Positions 1-6,861 of a DNA stretch of 12,626 bases are shown piece by piece. The translations under genes were made by a program, and so were the position numbers. The stretch is from CAYMWF01 sp964394085 [NCBI: uncultured Gemmatimonadota bacterium] (lineage in GTDB: Bacteria; GCA-2686955; CAYMWF01). The stretch spans positions 1 through 12,626 of the forward strand of contig CAYMWF010000123.1 of assembly GCA_964394085.1 (NCBI GenBank). Reading direction: 5' to 3'. The first letter of the stretch is position 1. Each line of letters opens with the position of its first letter. The notes beneath the pieces were generated by a model. It did not search any database and was not told the DNA's origin. It was given only the letters and a program-made list of their open reading frames with translations.

Positions 1-16
1 GTCGTTGTATCCGCAA

Positions 17-790
17 TCAATCAAGAAACGACACGCTGGAGGTCGTCATTTCCGCGTTGATGAATACTCTATGCCATCCATCCAGCTTTATGGTTGCGTG
101 GTCGGGATGACGAACGTATCCGCGAACGAAAACGTCAGGATTTCTGATCATTGTAGTGAAATCGTAGCGAGCAAAGTTGGGCTTCTGTTTCTTTCGTTTC
201 TGGTATTCTTCTTCAGTATACTCGCGTCCTTTGACGATGTACACGAGTTCGCCCCCCTCCCGAATCAGTTCCTCGCAAACATGGGGCTTACTTTGGAGCG
301 TTCGCTGAAGCGGCTCCTTACGGTGGATCACCGGCTTCGGAAATTCACGGCTGGTCTTGACGAAGAACCATTCGCCCTGCCGGCGGAAAACCACGTTGCG
401 ACGATTGTCCACCTGCCCTGGGGGCAGGTTCCTGACCTGCTCCCATACCGCCGGTGGAAGGAGGGATTGTTTAGCTTCGCGTACGGTGCTGACGGCACCA
501 GCGATCGGGGCAACGAACCAATGCCGTTCATCATGACCGCAAAGAAAGCGCTGACCGTCCGTCGAATAGAGCAAGAGGTGGCGTTCCTTTTTCACGGCCT
601 GCAGGATTTGCAGTGCGGGCGCATCGTCTGCTAAAACGAAATCGAAATACTCTCCGCGGGTGTCGTTTTCAATATCTATTGTGAGTTTCGGAGGCTCAGG
701 GCTCAGGCGGGTTCTTTGAGGTTGAGGCGGCCGAAACTTGACCCTTGCACCGATTGCCTTGAAATGTTTTTCAAGATGTTCTTTTTTCAT
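17..790 (-). CDS. Conserved hypothetical protein, 257 aa, with HPDH/WHRV C-terminal motif
   Basis: A complete reading frame from ATG to TGA on the minus strand. The start is supported by a GAGGA Shine-Dalgarno at 794-798, about 3-4 bases upstream. The protein is soluble, with no signal peptide or membrane segment. It has a Pro/Arg-rich N-terminus (about residues 15-35), a central region with CGHDERHWFVAPI (about 84-96) and RRQGEWFFVK, and a conserved-looking C-terminus with GYVRHPDHATIKL followed by WHRVFINAE. The regularly spaced His, Cys and Trp residues suggest a folded, perhaps metal- or nucleotide-binding domain. From memory, similar RQGEWFF and HPDH...WHRV motifs recur in unannotated proteins of many bacteria, but I cannot name a family or function. 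It stands alone, 387 bases downstream of the receiver gene on the same strand, so co-transcription is doubtful. Codon pattern and the intact frame support a real gene; function is unknown. Confidence 0.8.
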   Translation of the reverse strand: MKKEHLEKHFKAIGARVKFRPPQPQRTRLSPEPPKLTIDIENDTRGEYFDFVLADDAPALQILQAVKKERHLLLYSTDGQRFLCGHDERHWFVAPIAGAVSTVREAKQSLLPPAVWEQVRNLPPGQVDNRRNVVFRRQGEWFFVKTSREFPKPVIHRKEPLQRTLQSKPHVCEELIREGGELVYIVKGREYTEEEYQKRKKQKPNFARYDFTTMIRNPDVFVRGYVRHPDHATIKLDGWHRVFINAEMTTSSVSFLD

Positions 791-1177
791 TTTTCCTCGC
801 CCTATGTAATAAAAGATATCGTATCGATGGTGTCCAAACCGGTTAATCGTCCTAAGCTGAATGGCACAGCCTGCGTTCTATTGCTCGCAAAATCGTCGAA
901 TCGACTCCTGAAATACTTTCCAGATTTGAATCCGATTCAGGATGCCGTCTTTGTGAGATAAATTAACCAGGGTGTGATAAGCATGTTCTGAATTTATACC
1001 TCAGATGCCGATCAGCAGTCAATGAAAAAGAAGGAAATTCGATCATGCGGCCCGCAAAAAAATAAACAGTCATCCGGAAAGTGAATATTACGCCTTCGGA
1101 TTTCGATCGGTTTACAACCGCCTTATCGGGTAAAGAGCGAGGTGATTATTCTGCATTCCGACGGGCGTTCTTTTTCG
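791..1177. other. 387-base intergenic gap with no convincing gene
   Basis: The stretch lies between the receiver gene and the 257-residue gene, both on the minus strand, and is visibly poorer in GC than its neighbours. Only short, poorly supported frames occur. The part nearest the 257-residue gene must hold its promoter, but I see no clear -35/-10 pair. A small perfect hairpin (CGGTT, loop TAC, AACCG) lies at 1108-1120, without a following T-run in either direction. A plus-strand frame around 1066-1155 faintly resembles the N-terminus of the NACHT protein of this window and may be a relic. Confidence 0.5.
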
Positions 1178-1549
1178 CTAACGAGATTTTTCAAGGGTAC
1201 TCGATATGCATTCGGTAAGGTCGTTAGGCTTGAAGGGCTTAGTTATAAAGGCGGCGGCACCGAGTCTGAAAGCCTTTTCTTGTACTTTCTGCAATGCGTT
1301 TGATGTCATCATTATAACAGGCGTAACCGAATTGCGGGACTGGAGCCATTTCATGAAGTCAAATCCGTTTTCGTGAGGCAACATGTAACCTGTGAGGACA
1401 AGATCCGGATTCTTTTTCAGGTAGACATCCTTCCCCTCACGCACATCCGCAGCACTGACAACCGTGTAACCTTGTTTGTCGAGAATATCTTCGATAAGTT
1501 TTCTCAAACTATCATCATCTTCTACGAGCAGAATTTTTTCCGTAGCCAT
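1178..1549 (-). CDS. CheY-like single-domain response regulator lacking the phosphoacceptor Asp
   Basis: The 123-residue protein is one receiver (REC) domain and nothing else. Normal receivers accept phosphate from a histidine kinase on a conserved Asp and relay the signal by conformational change. The acidic pocket is present (EDDD, residues 10-13), as are the switch Thr82 (VIMMTSN) and Lys104 (FITKPF). The phosphoacceptor position is not: where receivers read PDLxLxD this one reads PDLVLTGYMLP, with Gly54 in place of Asp. The codon at 1388-1390 is GGT; GAT would need one transition. The start ATG has a good AAGGAG ribosome binding site at 1559-1564. No kinase is encoded nearby. The C-terminal KPFKPNDL closely resembles RPFKPKDL of the NACHT-fused receiver in this window. 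It is probably a phosphorylation-independent adaptor or decoy receiver, or a recently inactivated one. Confidence 0.92.
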   Translation of the reverse strand: MATEKILLVEDDDSLRKLIEDILDKQGYTVVSAADVREGKDVYLKKNPDLVLTGYMLPHENGFDFMKWLQSRNSVTPVIMMTSNALQKVQEKAFRLGAAAFITKPFKPNDLTECISSTLEKSR

Positions 1550-1558
1550 GATTATTCT

Positions 1559-1564
1559 CTCCTT
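1559..1564 (-). promoter_or_regulatory. Shine-Dalgarno of the solo receiver gene
   Basis: On the minus strand this reads AAGGAG, nine bases before the ATG at 1549-1547, and fixes the start. The remaining bases up to the RNase Z-like gene (about 1571-1824) hold only short, unsupported frames on both strands. I saw no clear promoter for either of these divergent genes. Confidence 0.7.
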
Positions 1565-1824
1565 CGGTGATTAAGTTACTATGTTCAGGATAAGGGAGTT
1601 ACGTTCAAATAGGAAGAGGAAAGCGGCGCAAATCGTATGGCGGAAATCCCTGCGCCAGGATTCACAATTACTGACCCTCGAGCAGGTTGATATCGCACTC
1701 GAATGCGGAATAGAGCGAAACACTTTACTCAGCGGTAGAAAAAATCCGTGCATCGTCTCGCAGGGACAGGTAAGATTCTGACGCTTCAATAAGTTATTCA
1801 TTGTCGGATGCCTTGGATACAGTA

Positions 1825-2829
1825 ATGACAATCGATTTTCGTGTGCTTGGGCGGCCCGGTCGCGATAATGCGCTCTGGGTTCGCATAGATTCTGGACAGT
1901 CGATAACGAGACTGTTGTTCGACTGCGGGGACGGCTGTTTGGCGGACCTGTTTATTTCGGAGGTCAAGGCCGCCGATCACCTGTTTTTTTCACATCTCCA
2001 CATGGACCACATCGGGGGATTCGATTCCTTTTTCCGGTGCAATTTCAACCGTGATGTGAAGCCGAATATGATCTGGGGACCTCCCGGCACCTCGACAGTT
2101 TTGCAGCATCGATTTCGCGGCTTCTGGTGGAACCTTCATGAAGATCAGCCAGGTACGTGGCTGGTGAACGACATTCATGCTGATCAGATCGAGCGAAGCC
2201 GCTACGAAATCTCGGATGCTTTCACTATAAGACATGCTGACGCAACAATCGATCACGACGGCGTGATAGTGGAGGAAAAGGAATTCGCCATCAAGATCAT
2301 CCACCTGGAGCACAACGGGCCATGCCTTGGATACCTGGTGCGCGAGAACCCCAGGCTGAATGTACAGGTAGACCGGCTAGAACCCCTCGGTCTGCAACCC
2401 GGGCCCTGGATGCAGGAACTCAAGAGTTCTTCGACTTCGTCCACCATCGAAATCAACGGGAAGACCTTCGAACTGGCCGGGCTGCGGGACAAACTGCTTG
2501 TAGAAACGCCCGGCGAATCCGTTGCCTACCTGACGGATTTTCTGCTTGATGACCGTTACGCCGGGAATCTTGAAGTATGGCTGAGGGATTGCGATACGGT
2601 TGTATGCGAGGCGCAATATCGCCACTCGGATATCGAGCTGGCGCGGCGCAATTTCCACACGACTACGAGTCTCGTATCCCGGCTGGCGGCTCGCGCGAGG
2701 GTCGGGAAACTCGTACTGTTTCATCTGTCCGACCGGTACAGCCCGGAGGAATGGCTCGAAATGCTGAAGGAATGCCGCGAGAATTTTCCTGCGACCGTGT
2801 TCCCGAATGATTGGGGTATCGAAGCATAA
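1825..2829 (+). CDS. RNase Z-type metallo-beta-lactamase-fold hydrolase
   Basis: RNase Z cuts the 3' trailer from tRNA precursors with a two-zinc centre; relatives act on other RNAs or phosphodiesters. From the ATG at 1825 the protein has 334 residues, in the usual range of the short (ELAC1-type) form. Visible motifs in order: LFDCGDG, the zinc motif SHLHMDH (His57, His59, Asp61, His62), HNGPCLGYLV, GPWMQELK where RNase Z has GPLW-like residues, YLTDF in place of the usual YSGDT but keeping the Asp ligand, CEAQY, FHTTT and the terminal LFHLSDRY. All expected metal ligands appear to be present. A TTG at 1801 is in frame, but the ATG gives the typical family N-terminus and has a weak GGATA upstream. 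The gene converges with the NACHT gene, 45 bases apart. It could be the housekeeping tRNA enzyme or an accessory paralogue; context cannot decide. Confidence 0.88.
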   Translation: MTIDFRVLGRPGRDNALWVRIDSGQSITRLLFDCGDGCLADLFISEVKAADHLFFSHLHMDHIGGFDSFFRCNFNRDVKPNMIWGPPGTSTVLQHRFRGFWWNLHEDQPGTWLVNDIHADQIERSRYEISDAFTIRHADATIDHDGVIVEEKEFAIKIIHLEHNGPCLGYLVRENPRLNVQVDRLEPLGLQPGPWMQELKSSSTSSTIEINGKTFELAGLRDKLLVETPGESVAYLTDFLLDDRYAGNLEVWLRDCDTVVCEAQYRHSDIELARRNFHTTTSLVSRLAARARVGKLVLFHLSDRYSPEEWLEMLKECRENFPATVFPNDWGIEA

Positions 2830-2843
2830 AGCTGACCATATCA

Positions 2844-2863
2844 GGCCTGCATTCCATCAGGCC
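2844..2863. terminator. Possible hairpin between convergent genes
   Basis: GGCCTG (2844-2849) and CAGGCC (2858-2863) form a 6-bp GC-rich stem with an 8-base loop in the 45-base gap between two converging genes, where a bidirectional terminator would be expected. There is no T-run on either side, so it may act only weakly or simply reflect the direct repeat ATCAGGCC that also occurs here. Confidence 0.3.
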
Positions 2864-2874
2864 GGTGAAATTCA

Positions 2875-5124
2875 TCACGGAGTTTCATGAGCAGCCGTTT
2901 GGGGGTATCTGCCTGCAAGAGCCGTTTCCACGAATTCAAGCAGATCCTTAGGCTTGAAGGGTCTTCTTACCAGCCCACGGAAGAGATCGTCGAATTCTCC
3001 GATCATGTCATCTTTATGCATCCGTTGAAAGTGTTTGGATCCCGAGAGCAGAATGATGAGTGTACTTGAGAGCAGCGGGTTATCTACGATCCGCCTCGCC
3101 AGCTCAAAATTTCTGAAGTGCATATGCATCGAATCCGTAATTATGAGGTCGGGAGTGCAGCGTTCAGCGAGAGGTATTACTTCTCTTGTATCACTCTCAG
3201 TGAAACACTGCAGACCGAATTCTTGAAAAAACATTTCGAGTACTTCCAGAAAGGTGTCGTCGTCATCGGTCATCAGTATTTTACTGCCTTTAACCTTTTT
3301 ACGGGCGGTTTTCCACCAGGAAACAGCATCCGCACCCGCCTGGTATCCTGATGCCGCTTCACTCTCCGCGAACCACTTGAGTACTTCCAGCCGGATATTT
3401 ACATTTTTTTCTTCAGAGAGAACCCTCAGCAGGATCTGCAGACAAAATTTGAGAAGCCGATCATTATCTGCATACCCCTCTGCAATTCTCCGGAGGAAAG
3501 AAACCGAATGGTAACGTGCGAACCAGTAACCGGAACGGGTAAGCTTATCCAGCAGTGAAATTTCCCTTTCACCAATTGCGTTGCGGGGAAGATGCGTAAT
3601 AATGCTGCATACGGCTTCGTCGGCGGGTCCTGGAACCAGTTCGAACTCAGACCATGGGACGATGCCGAATTCCTCCCGGATATTGCCCAAAAGAAATTCC
3701 AGCACTCCGCTCATTGGCTGCCAGCCATCTACTTCCGCTATAATGCCCCTCAGAACGGTTTCCATCAGAACACGGTCGGAAGGATTCAATTGCTCGAAGA
3801 TGGATCTTGCGATCAGATACTCCATCAGCATCGATTGTGCAAACGCTATAACCTCAACAGTCTTGAAAGCTCGATCCCGAATTGACGTCTCGTTCAGTAG
3901 ATTCTCTCCGATGGCTGCACTCAAGATCTTCCCACCCTTTCCCGGCCGGACCGCTTCAGCCGTATCCTGGACTACCGTATGCCCGATCTCATCCGTTCGC
4001 TCGGTTCTCATCAGGTCAGCGAGCGCGGTCAGAAAATCGACCACATCGGACGGATCCGTTTTTCCCCGGGAAAGCCTGGCGATCGTCCGCCGTTTTCGAT
4101 CCAGATAAAGATCGAACACTGCAGGCCAGCGCATACTGAAGATGTAACCGGATGGGAACCGGTCTGATCTGCTCTGTTCCCTGATTGTTTCATTGAATAT
4201 GTGACGCAGAGCAGGTTCCTGAACATCATATTCCATCCAGAGGTTCACCTCCGGATCAGACGGATTGTCGGATTCAAAGCCCAATTCGCTTTCCCACCAG
4301 TCGTCCAATTGAGACAGTTCGATTTCATTCCACTGGGATGCCGGCCATTTCTCTGTATCGAAAAGTTCAGAATTATTCATTCGTGCGGAGGTGATGATCA
4401 CCGCCGGGTATCCCCTGGAAAATTCGAGCAGCTCGGCGATGCCTGAGGAAACCCAGCCGGGATCGCGATGTTGATCTATGCCGTCAAAGAATAAAATGAA
4501 GGTCTTCCCCGCAGTGCGGGTAGAAACAAGGAAATCTCGAAAACCTGCTGACCGGATGCTGCCGCCGGATCTGGCATCTTCCGGTTCCGAGTCGCCCGGC
4601 AAACGCTCGACAATCGCGGATTCCAGGTATTCCAGCAATGTTTTCGATGTTGACGCCATGTTGTAACCCGACAGGAACAGTACCGCATGTTCTTGCTGCA
4701 GTGCTCCGGCCAGGCTCGTGAGGGCGACTGTCTTACCGCTGCCTGCTTCGGCTGTAAGAAAATGCAGTCTTCCGTTTCGTTCGGCAGGCAAGCTTTTGAT
4801 CAGTTCGCGTACCATGTGACAGACCTGTTCCAATTCGAGATCGTTCCTGATGAACGTGTAGATATCGTCTCTGCGCATCAGCTCCGCAACCACATTTGCG
4901 TGGGTTGTCTTCCGCTCCGTCTCAGTGAATAATGTCTCCGCGATTTCATTCCGGAATTTCTCTGGAAGAATCAAATACTTCAGATTCAATTCCATCGGCG
5001 TTCGATTTACCGGCTCGGGTATGTACTCCCGCTCTCTCACGAGGTGCAATTGCTCGCCGGTCAGCCCGGCGCATGCTTTTCTGAACCTCTCGAAATCAAC
5101 GTTCTGAAAGTTTTCGTAGTTCAA
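2875..5124 (-). CDS. NACHT-type STAND NTPase with C-terminal receiver domain
   Basis: The 749-residue protein has an alpha-helical N-terminus (1-115), a NACHT-like P-loop module (about 118-345), helical C-terminal repeats (about 400-600) and a REC domain (about 613-735). The P-loop is AEAGSGKT (Lys131, Thr132) with Ala for the first Gly. Walker B is ILFFDGIDQ (Asp214, Asp217), matching the NACHT pattern hhhhDGhDE. IITSAR (243-248) fits the NACHT TSR strand, and FAQSMLMEYLIA (428-439) fits the FxHxSFQEYLAA motif of NACHT proteins. NACHT proteins are signal-gated oligomerising switches, many of them in antiviral defence. In the receiver, the acidic cluster (620-623), phosphoacceptor Asp664 (PDLIITD) and Ser694 are kept, but the conserved Lys is Arg721 (RRPFKP). 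No signal peptide or membrane segment is seen. The start is TTG with an AGGAAAGG site 10 bases upstream. The N-terminal effector type is not recognised. Confidence 0.9.
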   Translation of the reverse strand: MNYENFQNVDFERFRKACAGLTGEQLHLVREREYIPEPVNRTPMELNLKYLILPEKFRNEIAETLFTETERKTTHANVVAELMRRDDIYTFIRNDLELEQVCHMVRELIKSLPAERNGRLHFLTAEAGSGKTVALTSLAGALQQEHAVLFLSGYNMASTSKTLLEYLESAIVERLPGDSEPEDARSGGSIRSAGFRDFLVSTRTAGKTFILFFDGIDQHRDPGWVSSGIAELLEFSRGYPAVIITSARMNNSELFDTEKWPASQWNEIELSQLDDWWESELGFESDNPSDPEVNLWMEYDVQEPALRHIFNETIREQSRSDRFPSGYIFSMRWPAVFDLYLDRKRRTIARLSRGKTDPSDVVDFLTALADLMRTERTDEIGHTVVQDTAEAVRPGKGGKILSAAIGENLLNETSIRDRAFKTVEVIAFAQSMLMEYLIARSIFEQLNPSDRVLMETVLRGIIAEVDGWQPMSGVLEFLLGNIREEFGIVPWSEFELVPGPADEAVCSIITHLPRNAIGEREISLLDKLTRSGYWFARYHSVSFLRRIAEGYADNDRLLKFCLQILLRVLSEEKNVNIRLEVLKWFAESEAASGYQAGADAVSWWKTARKKVKGSKILMTDDDDTFLEVLEMFFQEFGLQCFTESDTREVIPLAERCTPDLIITDSMHMHFRNFELARRIVDNPLLSSTLIILLSGSKHFQRMHKDDMIGEFDDLFRGLVRRPFKPKDLLEFVETALAGRYPQTAAHETP

Positions 5125-5134
5125 ACTGGACCAG

Positions 5135-5142
5135 CCTTTCCT
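5135..5142 (-). promoter_or_regulatory. Shine-Dalgarno supporting a TTG start
   Basis: Read on the minus strand this is AGGAAAGG, 10 bases before the TTG at 5124-5122. No ATG is available in frame between the upstream stop codon and this TTG, so the site supports the unusual start codon of the NACHT gene. Confidence 0.55.
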
Positions 5143-5291
5143 GAAACTCAGTATCTGGTATTTCTTTCATCGGTTAAGGCCATGAAGTGAACGGTAAATG
5201 CAGCGATCTCAAAAAGGAAGAAAAAAAGCGGTCATATTAAAGCCGGCTAGAGCCCCTTACCCTCTCCTTCTTCCGCAACATCCCGTTTTCA

Positions 5292-5351
5292 CCAAGTCTG
5301 CCCTTGCCAAGTCTGCCCTTGCCAGGTCTGCCCTTGCCAAGTTTGGACTTG
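5292..5351. repeat. Four tandem 15-base units
   Basis: Units begin at 5292, 5307, 5322 and 5337. The first two are identical (CCAAGTCTGCCCTTG), the third differs by one base (CCAGG...) and the fourth is degenerate (CCAAGTTTGGACTTG). Each junction between units spells TTGCCA, and the last boundary spells TTGACA, the -35 box of the downstream promoter. On the minus strand one frame reads as ADLAR pentapeptide repeats, but for only about four units and inside no credible gene. Confidence 0.9.
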
Positions 5352-5377
5352 ACAATGAATGAAACCCGCTGAATAAT
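5349..5377 (+). promoter_or_regulatory. Sigma-70-type promoter for the ATPase-xylB-isomerase unit
   Basis: A perfect -35 hexamer TTGACA (5349-5354) is followed, after exactly 17 bases, by AATAAT (5372-5377), a 5 of 6 match to the -10 consensus. Transcription would start near 5384, about 26 bases before the preferred ATG at 5410. The -35 box sits at the end of the tandem repeat array, which makes the array a likely regulatory or slippage-prone element. Confidence 0.6.
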
Positions 5378-5409
5378 ACAAATGTCTTAAATAAATGGGG
5401 TACAGATCC

Positions 5410-6834
5410 ATGAAATTCATCGGAAGAACTCGTGAGTTGAAAGCGCTGGAAGATGCTTACAACACCCGGGGCAGCACATTCATGCCCATATACGGCAGAA
5501 GGCGGGTGGGCAAGACGGAGCTGATCAGGCATTTTATAAAGGACAAGAAAGCCCTGTATTTCCTCGGCAAGCAGGCGCCCGCCAGGCTCCAGATACAAGA
5601 ATTCCTGCGAAGGGGGGCTTCGGCTTTCGAGCAGCCGCTCCTGGAAGAAACCTCCCCGGGCGACTGGCGGAGTGCCGTATCTCTGGTCATCAGGCAGGCG
5701 CCGCCAGGAGAGAAGGTCGTCCTGGTTATGGATGAATTTCAGTGGACGGCGCAGGCGTGTCCCGAGATTCCATCCGTGCTCCAATCTTTCATAGACGAAA
5801 ACTGGGAGGGGAGAGGGGACATTCAATTAATCCTGTGCGGCTCTTACATGGGCTTTATGGAAAAGAAGGTCCTGGGAGAGAAAAGCCCGCTGTTCGGACG
5901 CAGGACGGGTCAGATCAAACTGGAGCCGTTTTCTTATCACGAGGCAGCGGAGTTCTATCCTGGCTGGTCGGTGACCGACAAGGCCAAAGCGTTTTTCATC
6001 TGCGGCGGGGTGCCCTACTATCTCAAGTTTTTCGACGAGTCGGATTCGGTCGACATGAATATCCGGAAAAATTTCCTGAATGAGTTCTCCGCACTTGCGA
6101 GAGAGCCGGAGTTCCTGCTTCGGGAAGAGTTGAAAGAACTCAGGAAATATTTCGGCATCCTGACCACCCTCGCATCGGGAGCGCTGAAGACCCGGGAAAT
6201 ATCGGAGAATACCGGCATAGAAAACAGGGCTCTGTTCTACTACCTGAACAGCCTGATCGAACTCGGATACATCGCCAGGCATTTTCCGCTGACCGGCGCG
6301 AAACCGAATCCGAAACATGTCCGGTACAAGTTGCAGGATCCGCTGCTCCGGTTCTGGTTCCGATTCATTTATCCGAACGGGTCGGCCATTTTCAGCACGG
6401 ACGAGCGAAGCGCGTTTCTGAACCTGATCAAACCCGGTCTCGAATCATATTTCGGCCGGTGCTTCGAAAGTCTGTGCAGGGAAGCGTTAACCCGAATCTA
6501 TCGCGAAGAAGGTGTCGCCTGCTCCTACGAAATAGGAGAGTACTGGGATAAGAACATGCAGATCGACGTTGTCGGTCACCGGCGCGACGGGGTGGTCGAC
6601 ATCGGCGAATGCAAGTGGGGCGGCATCGGCTCCAGGGCCCGTTTAATCCGGGAACTCAGGAACAAGATGGCAAGCTACCCGAACATCGGCAACAACTCGG
6701 TCAAGGGACGCCTGTTTATACGCTCGGCAAAAGTCGATCCGGGCGAAGCCGGCATCCGTGTTCATACGCTCGACGACCTCTATTCTTCCGGTCCGGATAA
6801 CTCGACCGCCAGGATCGGCTCAAAGGGCGGTTGA
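5410..6834 (+). CDS. Archaeal-type AAA ATPase with C-terminal PD-(D/E)XK-like domain (ATPase_2 + DUF234)
   Basis: The 474-residue protein begins with FIGRTREL, typical of the SSO1545-like ATPase group. Walker A is GRRRVGKT (Lys35, Thr36), Walker B is VVLVMDEF (Asp108, Glu109), and GSYMGFM followed by PLFGRRTGQIKL matches the sensor and conserved GR region of ATPase_2. A winged-helix-like segment follows (about 250-300). The C-terminal DUF234-type region has a nuclease-like signature: Asp386 in QIDVV and Glu400-x-Lys402 in GECKW. Family members are common in archaea and anaerobic bacteria and their cellular role is not known; DNA handling or defence is inferred from the fold. An ATG at 5395 is also in frame, but GGGG at 5397-5400 is spaced 9 bases from the ATG at 5410, and family proteins start there. 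It is the first gene after a strong promoter, with xylulokinase 27 bases downstream. Confidence 0.88.
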   Translation: MKFIGRTRELKALEDAYNTRGSTFMPIYGRRRVGKTELIRHFIKDKKALYFLGKQAPARLQIQEFLRRGASAFEQPLLEETSPGDWRSAVSLVIRQAPPGEKVVLVMDEFQWTAQACPEIPSVLQSFIDENWEGRGDIQLILCGSYMGFMEKKVLGEKSPLFGRRTGQIKLEPFSYHEAAEFYPGWSVTDKAKAFFICGGVPYYLKFFDESDSVDMNIRKNFLNEFSALAREPEFLLREELKELRKYFGILTTLASGALKTREISENTGIENRALFYYLNSLIELGYIARHFPLTGAKPNPKHVRYKLQDPLLRFWFRFIYPNGSAIFSTDERSAFLNLIKPGLESYFGRCFESLCREALTRIYREEGVACSYEIGEYWDKNMQIDVVGHRRDGVVDIGECKWGGIGSRARLIRELRNKMASYPNIGNNSVKGRLFIRSAKVDPGEAGIRVHTLDDLYSSGPDNSTARIGSKGG

Positions 6835-6861
6835 CATACGTGAAACCGCCAGGGGTGATCG

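Noticed and set aside
716-961. 81-codon plus-strand frame over the start of the 257-residue gene
   Set aside because: It is partly antisense to a better-supported gene and has no ribosome binding site or motif.
1581-1781. 66-codon plus-strand frame between the receiver and RNase Z-like genes, and an overlapping 86-codon minus-strand frame
   Set aside because: No ribosome binding site of note, no motif, and both strands are open over the same stretch, as in non-coding DNA.
5292-5351. CRISPR array
   Set aside because: The repeats are contiguous 15-base units without spacers.
5257-5826. Minus-strand frame containing the ADLAR repeats
   Set aside because: Most of it is antisense to the ATPase P-loop region; four pentapeptides are too few for a pentapeptide-repeat protein.
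6831-6836. TTGACA as a -35 box for xylB
   Set aside because: It overlaps the ATPase stop codon, and a -10 box at proper spacing would fall close to the start codon; no good hexamer is there.
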